Assembly (NCBI GenBank): GCA_023384105.1 | Contig: JAHDXR010000021.1 | Span: 1 to 46,659 of the forward strand | Length of the DNA: 46,659 bases | Direction of reading: 5' to 3' | DNA from: Hyphomonadaceae bacterium | Lineage (GTDB): Bacteria > Pseudomonadota > Alphaproteobacteria > Caulobacterales > Aquidulcibacteraceae | Shown here: piece by piece, positions 1 through 8,598 of the stretch | Numbering within the stretch: the stretch's first letter is position 1 | Layout: every line of letters begins with the position of its first letter | The notes under the pieces: generated by a model | Told to the model about the DNA's origin: nothing | Database searches by the model: none | What the model saw: only the letters and a program-made list of their open reading frames with translations | Position numbers and translations under genes: made by a program

Positions 1-37
1 CAACTACTTCGCCGCCGCCGGATACGGTGCTACCTGA
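1..37 (+). CDS. Possible C-terminal end of an upstream gene (partial)
   Basis: Frame 2 from the window edge reads a short Ala/Gly-rich end (NYFAAAGYGAT) and stops at a TGA at 35-37. It could be the last residues of a plus-strand gene that begins outside the window. Eleven residues cannot identify a family, and the reading frame may be accidental. Confidence 0.25.
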   Translation, partial: NYFAAAGYGAT

Positions 38-145
38 ACGGAATCTGCGCTAGCCGAAGCGCCTGCCGAGCCCGGCCGCGCGCGTCATGGCGTCCTCCTC
101 GTTGATGCTTGAGCGCGGCCGTTTGGGATTAAGCGATGACGGGCG

Positions 146-1660
146 CTAGGCGTCGGTCAGCATCTTGCGCAATTCCGTCTTCAGCACCTTGCCGTACGCG
201 CTCTTGGGCAGTTCCTGCACGACGCAGTAGCGCCGCGGACGCTTGTAGCGGGCGAGCCGGCTGAGGCAGAGCGCGTCGAGGGCTGCAGCGTCGGGCGTGT
301 CTTCGCCGGGAACGATGAAGGCGGCCGGAATCTCTCCCCATTCCGCGTCGGGCAGGCCGACGACGGCGCACTCCTCCACGTCCGGGTGCGTGAGCAGCGC
401 CTCTTCGATCTCGCGCGGATAGATGTTGGAGCCGCCGGAGATGATCATGTCCTTGGCGCGATCGACCAGGGTGAGAAAGCCGCGCGCGTCGAGGCGGCCG
501 AGATCGCCGGTGTGCAGCCAGCCGTCGCGGATCGCGGCGGCGGTGGCGTCGGGGCTGTTCCAGTAGCCGCCCATCAGCATGTCGCCCTGCACGGCGACCT
601 CGCCGACTTCGCCGATGTCGGCGTCGGCGCCGTCCTCGCGCACGATCCGCAGCAGCACGCCGCTGCGCGGAACGCCCACGCTCATCAGCCGCGCCTCGTA
701 ATCGGGATCGTCCGCCGCGCCGAACAGGCGCGGCGGCAGGTGCGTGATCGTGTTTGGGCACTCGCCCTGGCCGTAGAGGTGCCAGAGCCGCTCCGCGCCG
801 AACGCGGCGACGGCGCGCTTCAGGTCCTCCATGTACATCGGCGCGCCGCCGAAAAAGATGCGGTGGATCGCCTGGACCGCCGCCGCGTCGAGCAGGTTGG
901 GCGACATCAGCCGCCGCACGACCGTCGGCACGGCGAAGAAGGAAAGCGGCGCGAACGCTTTCAGCGCGCGGCGGATTTCCGCTCCATCGAGCGCGCCGGT
1001 GGGCAGGATGACGTTGTTGCGCGCGCGGGCGAGATAGCTCAGCCCCAGAAAGCCGCTCGCATGCGACATCGGCGCCATGTGCAGGATGTGATCGTCGACC
1101 ACCGCGCCGCTGTCGGCGAGGAAGCTCAGGTTCATGGCGTAGAGCGTGCGGTGGGTGTGGATGGCGCCCTTCGGCTTGCCGGTGGTGCCGCTGGTGTAGA
1201 AAAGCAGCGCGGGCGCCTCCGGCGCGCGCGGCGCGATCCGGGCTTCGCCGTGGCCGTGCAGTTCGGCGAAGGCGGCGCTGTCGGTGTCGATCACCCGGCA
1301 GCCGCCGAAATCCTGCTCGGCGAGGCCCGCGCTGAGGTCCGGCGTCGACAGGCAAAGCCGCGCGCCGCAATCGGCGGCGGCGTAGGCGATCTCGGCCGGA
1401 TGCAGCCGGCAGTTCTGCGGCGCCGGCACAAGGCCGGCGATCCAGGCGCCGAGCAGCACTTCGTAGTAGGCGGGCGCGTTCGACATCGCCAAGGCGACGC
1501 GCTCGCCGGGCGCGAGGCCGTGCGCCTGGAAGCCGGCCGCCAGCGAGGCGGCGCGCGCCATCAGCTCCCGATAGGTCCAGAGCGGCCGATCGATATAGGA
1601 GACGGCGATCGCGTCGGGATTGGCGCGCGCGGCGGCGGCGATGAGGCTGATGAAGTTCAA
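146..1660 (-). CDS. AMP-dependent acyl-CoA synthetase (ANL superfamily)
   Basis: This 504-residue protein is a full-length adenylate-forming ligase, expected to activate a carboxylic acid to its CoA thioester through an acyl-AMP. The phosphate-binding loop YTSGTTGKPKG lies at about residues 155-165. An aromatic A5 motif (YGQGE) and the GWLHTGDLG and DRAKDMIISGG hinge motifs follow, and the catalytic lysine is near residue 491 in SAYGKVLK. The start (MNFISLIAAAARANP) aligns with the usual beginning of the family, although no good ribosome-binding site precedes it. It lies 129 bases downstream of a TonB receptor gene on the same strand, at the edge of a cluster rich in acyl-CoA enzymes. A second ligase lies at 7035-8576. 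The family assignment is firm. The substrate is not determined by the sequence; a branched or sterol-derived acid is inferred from neighbours. Confidence 0.9.
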   Translation of the reverse strand: MNFISLIAAAARANPDAIAVSYIDRPLWTYRELMARAASLAAGFQAHGLAPGERVALAMSNAPAYYEVLLGAWIAGLVPAPQNCRLHPAEIAYAAADCGARLCLSTPDLSAGLAEQDFGGCRVIDTDSAAFAELHGHGEARIAPRAPEAPALLFYTSGTTGKPKGAIHTHRTLYAMNLSFLADSGAVVDDHILHMAPMSHASGFLGLSYLARARNNVILPTGALDGAEIRRALKAFAPLSFFAVPTVVRRLMSPNLLDAAAVQAIHRIFFGGAPMYMEDLKRAVAAFGAERLWHLYGQGECPNTITHLPPRLFGAADDPDYEARLMSVGVPRSGVLLRIVREDGADADIGEVGEVAVQGDMLMGGYWNSPDATAAAIRDGWLHTGDLGRLDARGFLTLVDRAKDMIISGGSNIYPREIEEALLTHPDVEECAVVGLPDAEWGEIPAAFIVPGEDTPDAAALDALCLSRLARYKRPRRYCVVQELPKSAYGKVLKTELRKMLTDA

Positions 1661-1789
1661 GGCGGCGGTGCGGCGTGTGCGTTGAAGAACGCCAGCGCAG
1701 TACGCGCGCGCCTCAGGGTGCGGCGCCCGCGCACGCGCTGGCGAAGGGAGGCGGCTGTCCGGGAGGAGACGAAGGCCGCGCTCATTGCG

Positions 1790-3949
1790 TCATCGGCGCC
1801 AGTTGATGGCGACGCCTGCGGTCATCGGATCGCCCGGCGCGCCGGCCCCGGTCGGGCCGACGATCGCGACGTTGCGGAAGTATTCCTCATCGCCGAGATT
1901 CTTGCCGTAGAGCGAGATTTCCCAATTGCCCCCCGGCGGCGCGTAGGTGAGGCGCGCATTGAAGAGGTCGTATGCGGGCTGGTAGGCGCCGGGCGTGCTT
2001 ATATTGGCGGCGTCGAAATACTGCTCGGACATGTAAGTGTACTCGCCGCGCAAGCGGAGATCGCCCGCGCCGCCCAGCGGCCATGTATATTCGCCGATCA
2101 GCGACGAGGAGAAATCCGGCGACCGCAATTGCGCATTGCCCGAAAGATCGGTCGTGCATACGGGCGGCGCGCCGGAGCAATTGGTCAGGTACTCGGTGAA
2201 GCGCGCGCTCTGCAGCGTGGCGTTCCAGTCCAGGCGGAAGTTCTGGGTGAGGAAGGCGGAGACCGACACGTCGATGCCGTCGGTTTCCGTGCGCCCGGCA
2301 TTGTCGATGATCGTGACGCTGGGCGAGGGGACGCGCAGGATCTGCTGGTCCTCGATGTCGGTGTGGAACAGCGACGTGTTGATCTGCAGCCGGCCGTCGA
2401 GCCAGCGGCTGCGCAGGCCGAGTTCGTAGGAGCGCACGAACTCCGGATCGTAGACGCTCGAGGCCAACGCGGCGCTGCCCGGCAGCGACTGGAAACCGCC
2501 GCTCTTGAAGCCCTGGCGCGCCGAGGCGTAGAGCATCACATCCTCGTTGGCCTGGAAACTCAGCGTGAAGGCGGGATCGAACGAATCCCAGTCCGGGTTG
2601 AGATTCACGCTGTAGAGCCCGGCCGGGCCGATCGGATCGACGATCTGGCGCGATTCCTTCTCGTCGAACGTGTAGCGCGCGCCGATCGTCGCGCTCAGGC
2701 GGTCGGTGAGGTCGTATGTCGCCTGTCCGAACAGCGCGTAGCTGTCGACGGTGAGGTCCTGATTATAGACGCCCGTGGTGTTCTGGAACACGGGCACGGC
2801 GAAGTCCGGCCCGGCGGCGAGCGTGTCCACGCGCTCGGTCTCGCCGTGATAGTAGTAAAGGCCGAGAATCCAGTCCCAGCGGCCGCTCTGGTTCGAGAGG
2901 CGCAGTTCCTGGCTGAAGCTGCGGTCCTGTTCGTCGGTGCCGAGAGTGTAGCCGGCGGCGGCGGTGCCGTCCTGGTCCTGCAGGCGCTCGAACTGGTTGT
3001 CGCGATAGCCCGAAATGGCGGTGAGCGTGGCGAATGGCAGGTCCCACTCGAACCGCGCCGTGAGCGTTGCGGTGTCCTGCCGCTCGAAGCCGTCGGTGTC
3101 GTAGTAGCGGCGGTAGAAGCTCTGATCCGTCGGCAGGCCCGCCGCGGCGGCGGGCGTCAGCACGCCCGCGGTGATGGCCGTCGACAGGAAGAAGTTGGTC
3201 ATGCCGTTGTCGGACGTGAAATAGTCGCCCGTGAACAGCGCCATGAAATTGGGGCTCACGTACTGAAGCTGGCCGCGCGCCGTGGTGGTGTCGATATAGC
3301 CGGGATCGACGCCGGCGGGGTTGTCGGTGAACGCGTCGCGCTCGCGATGGCCGGCGGAGACGCGATAGCGCCACGATCCGTCGCTGGTGAGCGGGCCGGT
3401 GACGCCGCCGCGCACGTTGAAGGCGCTGTAGTCGCCGGCGTCGAGCAGGGCGTAGGCGTTGAACTCTTCTTCCGGGCGGCGGGTGATGATGTTGACCGCG
3501 CCGGCGGCGGCGTTGCGCCCGAACAGCGTGCCCTGCGGGCCTTTCAGCACTTCGACTTGCTGCACGTCGAGCAGATCGAACTGCATGCCGGCGGTGCCGG
3601 TGAGGTACACTTCGTCGATGAAGAAGGCGACGCTCGGGTCGGCGCCGGAATCGAGCACGTTGGTGCCTGCGCCGCGCACGTAGGTGTAGCTGACCCAGCC
3701 GCTGCCGATAGTGGACATGTTGAGGCCGGGCGCGAGGTGCTGGATGTCGTCGAGCGTCTGGACGCCAGAGCGCTCGAGCGTCTCGGCGCTGACGGCCACG
3801 ATCGAGATCGGCACTTCCTGGAGGTTCTCGGCGCGCTTTTGCGCTGTAACGATAATTTCCTCCACGCCCGAGTCTTGGGTCTGCTGGGCGAACGCGCACG
3901 GCGCAGCCAGCAAAAGCGTGGCGCTTGCCAGTGTGGCATAGGACTTCAC
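1790..3949 (-). CDS. TonB-dependent outer-membrane receptor
   Basis: This is a 719-residue TonB-dependent receptor. I place the start at the GTG at 3949 because GGGGAGGAAC lies just upstream and the product then begins with a clean signal peptide (VKSYATLASATLLLAAPCAFA) cleaved before QQTQ. A TonB-box-like segment VEEIIVTAQKR follows, then the plug domain (VPISIVAVSAETLERSG; LKGPQGTLFGRNAAAGAVN) and a long beta-barrel ending in aromatic-rich NWRR. The frame stays open upstream to 4183, but that part runs through a repeat element and is unlikely to be translated. The VTAQKR plug type is the large iron-independent nutrient-receptor group common in sphingomonads and Caulobacterales. Its position among acyl-CoA genes suggests uptake of a hydrophobic carboxylate or sterol-like substrate; that is inference. 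Confidence 0.92.
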   Translation of the reverse strand: MKSYATLASATLLLAAPCAFAQQTQDSGVEEIIVTAQKRAENLQEVPISIVAVSAETLERSGVQTLDDIQHLAPGLNMSTIGSGWVSYTYVRGAGTNVLDSGADPSVAFFIDEVYLTGTAGMQFDLLDVQQVEVLKGPQGTLFGRNAAAGAVNIITRRPEEEFNAYALLDAGDYSAFNVRGGVTGPLTSDGSWRYRVSAGHRERDAFTDNPAGVDPGYIDTTTARGQLQYVSPNFMALFTGDYFTSDNGMTNFFLSTAITAGVLTPAAAAGLPTDQSFYRRYYDTDGFERQDTATLTARFEWDLPFATLTAISGYRDNQFERLQDQDGTAAAGYTLGTDEQDRSFSQELRLSNQSGRWDWILGLYYYHGETERVDTLAAGPDFAVPVFQNTTGVYNQDLTVDSYALFGQATYDLTDRLSATIGARYTFDEKESRQIVDPIGPAGLYSVNLNPDWDSFDPAFTLSFQANEDVMLYASARQGFKSGGFQSLPGSAALASSVYDPEFVRSYELGLRSRWLDGRLQINTSLFHTDIEDQQILRVPSPSVTIIDNAGRTETDGIDVSVSAFLTQNFRLDWNATLQSARFTEYLTNCSGAPPVCTTDLSGNAQLRSPDFSSSLIGEYTWPLGGAGDLRLRGEYTYMSEQYFDAANISTPGAYQPAYDLFNARLTYAPPGGNWEISLYGKNLGDEEYFRNVAIVGPTGAGAPGDPMTAGVAINWRR

Positions 3950-4167
3950 GATGTTCCTCCCCGCCCGCATGGGCTTTCGTGCGAAGCGCTCTTTCGGCGC
4001 TCTGGTTCGGGAACATGATGTGGGAGGCGCGCGCCGCCGCAAGCCATGAAACATGGACGAGCGTCCAAGCCATGCGTCGGCGCTTCGCCCCATAAGCGTA
4101 ACGCATGACGTGAGGTAGCACGCCGGCAGCCGTCTAAGCGCCGCGCCAAAATCGGACTCGCCGTCCT

Positions 4168-4293
4168 TATGGACCGCCGGCATGCGCGCGCTTTAACGAG
4201 GGGAAGCGCGGCGTGTCCCGCGCCGCACGTGCAGCGCCGCTCGCTCCAATTTGGATAGGTTTGTACATGCCGGCGGGAGGCCGGCGGTCCATA
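4168..4293. repeat. MITE-like palindromic element, complete copy a
   Basis: This 126-bp element is bounded by perfect 14-bp terminal inverted repeats, TATGGACCGCCGGC at 4168-4181 and GCCGGCGGTCCATA at 4280-4293. It lies between the TonB receptor and the TetR gene. Other complete or nearly complete copies are at 19258-19358, 27548-27641 and 43693-43801. The rest of the 374-base gap (3950-4323) shows no gene. Confidence 0.8.
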
Positions 4294-4323
4294 GGCGTTG
4301 CGTTGGATTCAATGCACGGCGCT

Positions 4324-4983
4324 TTAGGGTTTGCTCAGGCTTGGGCTGGCTCGCTTCTCGGCGAGGGTGCGGATGCCGCTGACGCAGAAGGCGACGAGAT
4401 CGGCGGTGACGTCTTCCGGCGTGCGGACGACGTCGCGGCCGAGCATCGAGTCGTAGCGCCGGTCGATCACCTGCCACGAATACACCACGCCGATGACGAA
4501 CGAGAACGCCCAGATCGTGTCCTGGCGAGACAGCGTGGGGCAGCTCAGCATGATCGCGTCGATCCAGCGCCCCATTGAGCGGTCCGCGATCGCCAGCATC
4601 GCGCTTGCGATGGGCGGATGCCAGTGGGCGAGATGGCTGCGCAGGAGGTAGATTTGAGCGATGTCGCGGTCGCATGAGCTGAGCGCGCGGCGCACGATCG
4701 GAAACGCCAGAGCGTAGACCAGGTCCGGCAGCGGCGGCTTGGCGGGATTCTTCGCGAGCGCCTTTTCCAGATAGCGGCTGCGCTCGTTGTCGACTTCCTC
4801 CCAGGCCTTGCGCCCCACCGCGGCGTAAAGCTCCGACTTCGACCCGAAATAGAGATGGATGGTGGAGAGCGGCACTTCCGCGGCGCGCGCGATGTCGCGC
4901 AGCGAAGCGCCTTCGTAGCCGTCTCGCGAGAAGTTGTAGATGGCGCTCTCCATGAGCGCGTCGATGGTCGCCGTCTTGGACAT
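4324..4983 (-). CDS. TetR-family transcriptional regulator
   Basis: This 219-residue protein has a TetR-type helix-turn-helix in the first 60 residues (SAIYNFSRDGYEGASLRDIA, then PLSTIHLYFGSKSELYAAV), followed by a helical ligand-binding domain with many Trp and Leu residues. I chose the ATG at 4983 (MSKTATIDALMES) because it gives the usual family N-terminus. An in-frame ATG at 5040 would add a basic stretch with no ribosome-binding site. It is divergent from the cupin gene at 5211 across a 227-base gap, the usual arrangement for a local repressor, and could also affect the downstream receptor gene. Effector unknown. An acyl-CoA ligand is plausible because many TetR regulators beside beta-oxidation genes bind acyl-CoAs. 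Confidence 0.88.
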   Translation of the reverse strand: MSKTATIDALMESAIYNFSRDGYEGASLRDIARAAEVPLSTIHLYFGSKSELYAAVGRKAWEEVDNERSRYLEKALAKNPAKPPLPDLVYALAFPIVRRALSSCDRDIAQIYLLRSHLAHWHPPIASAMLAIADRSMGRWIDAIMLSCPTLSRQDTIWAFSFVIGVVYSWQVIDRRYDSMLGRDVVRTPEDVTADLVAFCVSGIRTLAEKRASPSLSKP

Positions 4984-5210
4984 GGGCCTTGCGGGGCAAT
5001 CAAGCCGACGACGCCGAGCCGAAGCAACAGATTTCCTCATTGCTGCGCTGCAGCAATCGCCGCAAGGCGCAACTGTGCGTCGCTGAGCGCAGCGACGGCG
5101 ATAGGACGCTCGTCCGGGTTTAGCGCTTGCCGGCGCGTGCGCGGATGGCCCCAAATCGCGATCACATCGAGCGTGCTGAAAGCGCGCGCATGACAAAGGA
5201 GACGTTCTCG

Positions 5211-5738
5211 ATGAAGCGATACGTGATGGCCAATCGCCCGGATGGTCTTGCCGATGTCGTGTACGAGGACGACCTTGAGCCCCACTTCAAGACGAACCGT
5301 TTTCGCGAACTCTGGCTCAATACCGAAACGCCGGCCGATCTCGCGGGCGGCGCCGATCCGGTGGCGGACCAGGCCATGATCCACGAGCCGCCCGATGGCG
5401 GCGCCGTGTTCCGCATGCTGGTGTTTCCGCCCAACAGCACACAGCCGACGATGACGCCGGAGCAGGTGGTGGAGATGCACAAGGCGATCCACAGCACGCA
5501 CATCCCGAGTGTGGAATATCTGCGCACCGCCAAGGATCCCACCATGCACCGCACCGACACGCTCAATTATTTCGTGCTGACCGAAGGCGAGCTGTGGGCG
5601 CTGTCGGAAGGCAAGGACGTGCTTCTGAAGGCGGGCGATGCGCTCATCCAGAAGGGCTGCATGCATGGCTGGCGCAACGACAGCGACAAGCGCGCGGTGC
5701 TCGCCGCGGTGCTGATCGACGCCAAGCCGCCGGCGTGA
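5211..5738 (+). CDS. Cupin-domain protein
   Basis: This 175-residue protein carries one cupin barrel in its second half. The first conserved motif is around HRTDTLNYFVLTEGELW and the second around GDALIQKGCMHGWRN, with histidines placed as metal ligands. The start at 5211 is set by AAAGGAG at 5195-5201, nine bases upstream of ATG (MKRYVMANR); a further in-frame ATG at 5190 overlaps that site and is less likely. Proteins of this type often occur beside fumarylacetoacetate-hydrolase-family and acyl-CoA genes in sphingomonad and Caulobacterales catabolic clusters, but their reaction is generally unassigned. The gene ends 23 bases before a strong terminator, so it is probably transcribed alone. 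Confidence 0.8.
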   Translation: MKRYVMANRPDGLADVVYEDDLEPHFKTNRFRELWLNTETPADLAGGADPVADQAMIHEPPDGGAVFRMLVFPPNSTQPTMTPEQVVEMHKAIHSTHIPSVEYLRTAKDPTMHRTDTLNYFVLTEGELWALSEGKDVLLKAGDALIQKGCMHGWRNDSDKRAVLAAVLIDAKPPA

Positions 5739-5760
5739 ACGGAGCTGGGGGACCGAAGCC

Positions 5761-5788
5761 GGGCCGGACGCGAACGTCCGGCCCTTTT
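5761..5788 (+). terminator. Rho-independent terminator after the cupin gene
   Basis: A perfect 10-bp stem (GGGCCGGACG/CGTCCGGCCC) with a CGAA tetraloop is followed by TTTTC. It lies between the convergent cupin and fumarylacetoacetate-hydrolase-family genes and has a T-run only on the plus strand. Confidence 0.9.
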
Positions 5789-5801
5789 CATATCGTCCGC
5801 T

Positions 5802-6779
5802 TCAGGCGGCCTTGATGTGCGGCGCGATCACCCGGTTGCGCAGCACGCCGATCTTCTCGACCTCGCACTCGATGACGTCGCCGGGCTTCAGCGCTTGGCC
5901 GGTCTCGAACGAGCAGCCGCCGCCCACCGTGCCCGAGCAGATGAGTTCGCCGGGATAAAGCGTCGTTCCTTCGGAGAGGAAGGCGAGCAGATCCTCGAAC
6001 GTGAAATGCATGCCGGCGCTGCTGCCGCGCGAGACCTCCTCGCCGTTGACGCGCACCACCATGGCGAGCGCGTAAGGATCGGGGATTTCGTCCGCCGTCA
6101 CGATGCAGGGGCCGACGCCGTTGCAGAAATCCTTGCCGCGTGCGGGGCCGAGATTGATGGCGCTGCCTTGCATGGCCCGCATCTGCTCGTCGCGCGCCGA
6201 CCAGTCGTTGAACACGGTGTAGCCGAAGATGTGCCGGCGCGCGTCTTCCTTGCGTACGCCGCGGCATTTCTTGCCGATGACGGCGGCCCATTCCATCTCG
6301 TAATCGATCATCTGCGAATAGGGCGGCCACTCGACGTCGACGTCGGGCCCCGCCACGGCCATGCGGTTGGAGATGTAATAGAGCGGGAAGTCGTAGAAGG
6401 CTTTCGGCACATCGAGGCGTCCCGATGCTTCGATCTCGGCCATCGCCTTGGCCGGATCGGGCGCCGTCGCAGCCATCCGTTCCGCCTGCGCGCGCGCGGC
6501 GCCCTGGAGGTGGCCGGGGAACGTGAGGCAGTCGCGGATCTGCGTCGGGCGCGGCAGCGGCGCCAGCACTGTGCATTGCGCGGCGGCGAGCACGCTCGCC
6601 TTCGCCGGCGCTTTCACGCAGGCGCGTGCGCGCGCCAGCGCCGCCTCGCCGCCTTCGATCAGCGCGATCATGGAGCCGAAGGCCGGATCGGCGCGGCCGA
6701 GATCGACGATCTGGCGGTCGCCGTCGATGAAAGCGCCGACGCTTTCGCGCCCTTGGTGAAGGAATGTGATGAGACGCAT
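5802..6779 (-). CDS. Fumarylacetoacetate hydrolase (FAH) family protein
   Basis: This is a 325-residue FAH-fold enzyme. The N-terminal small domain (MRLITFLHQGRESVGA, QIVDLGRAD) leads to the catalytic domain. The metal-binding acids appear in YEMEWAAVIGK and in NDWSARDEQ, followed by GKDFCNGVGP and the closing LYPGELICSGTVGGG and LKPGDVIECEVEKIG motifs. Family members hydrolyse C-C bonds of acylpyruvates, decarboxylate oxo-acids or hydrate dienoates, using Mg2+ or Mn2+. The start at 6779 has AGGCAGGAA upstream. It is convergent with the cupin gene and divergent from the acyl-CoA synthetase at 7035, so it probably acts on a ring- or side-chain-cleavage intermediate of this cluster. The exact reaction cannot be read from sequence. 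Confidence 0.88.
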   Translation of the reverse strand: MRLITFLHQGRESVGAFIDGDRQIVDLGRADPAFGSMIALIEGGEAALARARACVKAPAKASVLAAAQCTVLAPLPRPTQIRDCLTFPGHLQGAARAQAERMAATAPDPAKAMAEIEASGRLDVPKAFYDFPLYYISNRMAVAGPDVDVEWPPYSQMIDYEMEWAAVIGKKCRGVRKEDARRHIFGYTVFNDWSARDEQMRAMQGSAINLGPARGKDFCNGVGPCIVTADEIPDPYALAMVVRVNGEEVSRGSSAGMHFTFEDLLAFLSEGTTLYPGELICSGTVGGGCSFETGQALKPGDVIECEVEKIGVLRNRVIAPHIKAA

Positions 6780-7034
6780 GGTTCCTGCCTTTTGCGCGGG
6801 AGGCTTCCGCGGCCTCGCACGTTATTGTTCGGCGCCCGGAGAACGCGGCGCCCGGCGAATTGATCAACGCTTGCGCCGGGGCGTCCAGACTATTCGCTGG
6901 ACGCATGTCTCAACGACAGGGCTGGACACGCCCGCGCGGCGACGAAACAGTCCGAGCTTCGCGCTCGTCCAAGCGAATCCAGAAACGTGAGCACCGAGAC
7001 GGAAGCGGTGCGGCGGGCGCGGAGGAGGAGGATC

Positions 7035-8576
7035 GTGCCGGACGCACCGACTTTTCGCGACTTCGCCCCCGACAAGCCCGCGATCATCATGGGCGAGGAC
7101 GGGCGTATCGTCAGCTATGGCGAACTCGAGACGCTCGCCAACCAGGGCGCGCAGCTCTTGCGCGCGCTGGGGCTCGCGAACGGCGACACGCTCGCCGTCT
7201 GCATCGAGAACAGCCCCGACTTCTTCGAGGTCGTTTGCGCCGCGCGCCGCAGCGGCCTCGTCATCGTGCCGATCTCGACCAAGCTTACCGCGTCCGAACT
7301 GGCCTTCATCGTCGGCGACAGCGGCGCCCGGGCGCTGGTGGTCTCGCCCGGAATAGAAGCCGCGTTGTCCGAAATCGCCGAGCTTTGCAGCGGCGTGACG
7401 CTGCTGGGCGTCGGCGCCGCAAGCAGCATCGGCCGCTCCTGGACCGAAGAGCGCGCGCGCCAGCCCGCGGCGCCGATCGCCGACGGCGCCCGCGGCCGCG
7501 AGATGCTCTATTCGTCCGGCACGACGGGCCGGCCTAAGGGCATACGCTACGAAGGCGTCGAGGACTTGCCGGACGCGGTGAGTTCCGCCGTGCGCATGCT
7601 GGCGCGGCTCGGCGCGACGTCGGAGTCGGTCTATCTGTCGCCGGCGCCGCTCTATCATTCCGCGCCTTACGCCTGGGCCATGGCCATGGTCGAACTCGGC
7701 GCCACCGTCATAGTCATGGAGCGCTTCGATCCCGAGCAGGCGCTGCGGCTCATCGACCTCTACCGGGTCGATGTCAGCCAGTGGGTGCCGACCCATTTCG
7801 TTCGCATGCTGAAACTGCCGGAGGAGACGCGCGCGCGCTACGACGTTTCCTCGCTGCGGCTCGCCGTGCACGCCGCCGCGCCGTGCCCGGTGCCGGTGAA
7901 GCACGCGATGATCGCCTGGTGGGGGCCGATCCTGCTGGAATATTTCGGCTCCAGCGAGCAGACCGCGCTCACCATCATCGCAGCCGAGGAATGGCTGAAG
8001 CATCCCGGCTCGGTCGGCCGCTGCATGCTCGGGCGGGTGCATATCTGCGACGACGACGGCCGTCCGCTGCCGGTGGGCGAGGTGGGGCTCGTCTATTCCG
8101 AAGGCGGCATGGGGTTTTCGTACCATAACGATCCGGCGAAAACGGCGGAGTCGCGCAACGCGCAGGGCTGGACCACGGTGGGCGACATCGGCCGTCTCGA
8201 CGAGGACGGCTATCTCTATCTCACCGACCGCAAGAGCTTCATGATCATCACCGGCGGCGTGAACGTCTATCCGCAGGAGATCGAGAATCTTCTGGTCACG
8301 CATCCGCGCGTCGCCGACGCCGCCGTCATCGGCGTGCCGGACGAAGACCTGGGCGAGGCCGTGACCGCCGTCGTGCAAACGCTCGATCCGGCCGACGCCG
8401 GCCCGGAGTTCGCCGACGAACTCCGCCGCTGGATGCGCCAGTCGCTCTCCAGCGTCAAAACGCCCAAGCATCTGCTGTTCCGCCGCGAGCTGCCGCGGCT
8501 GCCCACCGGCAAGATGGCCAAGCACGTCCTGCGCCGCGACATCGCGGAGGAGTTCGCGCGCGCCAGGCGGCGCTGA
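7035..8576 (+). CDS. AMP-dependent acyl-CoA synthetase (second copy)
   Basis: This 513-residue ANL-superfamily ligase has YSSGTTGRPKG at about residues 159-169, YFGSSEQT (A5), GWTTVGDIGRLDEDG, DRKSFMIITGG and the catalytic lysine near residue 493 in LPTGKMAK. I place the start at GTG 7035 because GGAGGAGGAGG lies immediately upstream. A longer start at GTG 6987 would add 16 mostly basic residues with no ribosome-binding site. It resembles the synthetases annotated as bile-acid, cyclohexanecarboxylate or long-chain ligases, and differs clearly from the one at 146-1660, so the two probably activate different acids. It converges on the LysR gene at 8599 with 22 bases between. Family certain, substrate unknown. 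Confidence 0.9.
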   Translation: MPDAPTFRDFAPDKPAIIMGEDGRIVSYGELETLANQGAQLLRALGLANGDTLAVCIENSPDFFEVVCAARRSGLVIVPISTKLTASELAFIVGDSGARALVVSPGIEAALSEIAELCSGVTLLGVGAASSIGRSWTEERARQPAAPIADGARGREMLYSSGTTGRPKGIRYEGVEDLPDAVSSAVRMLARLGATSESVYLSPAPLYHSAPYAWAMAMVELGATVIVMERFDPEQALRLIDLYRVDVSQWVPTHFVRMLKLPEETRARYDVSSLRLAVHAAAPCPVPVKHAMIAWWGPILLEYFGSSEQTALTIIAAEEWLKHPGSVGRCMLGRVHICDDDGRPLPVGEVGLVYSEGGMGFSYHNDPAKTAESRNAQGWTTVGDIGRLDEDGYLYLTDRKSFMIITGGVNVYPQEIENLLVTHPRVADAAVIGVPDEDLGEAVTAVVQTLDPADAGPEFADELRRWMRQSLSSVKTPKHLLFRRELPRLPTGKMAKHVLRRDIAEEFARARRR

Positions 8577-8598
8577 CGTGCCGCCCCCGCGCAGGACT

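Noticed and set aside
50-88. 12-residue minus-strand ORF with a good ribosome-binding site (CGAGGAGGACGCC)
   Set aside because: It is too short and of low complexity (Arg/Gly/Ala). With no other support I treat it as chance, though the site is strong.
386-4018. Long plus-strand reading frame of about 1,200 codons
   Set aside because: It is antisense to the acyl-CoA ligase and the first TonB receptor, has Arg/Ala/Val/Gly-biased composition with no family motif, and arises from the GC-rich third positions of those genes.
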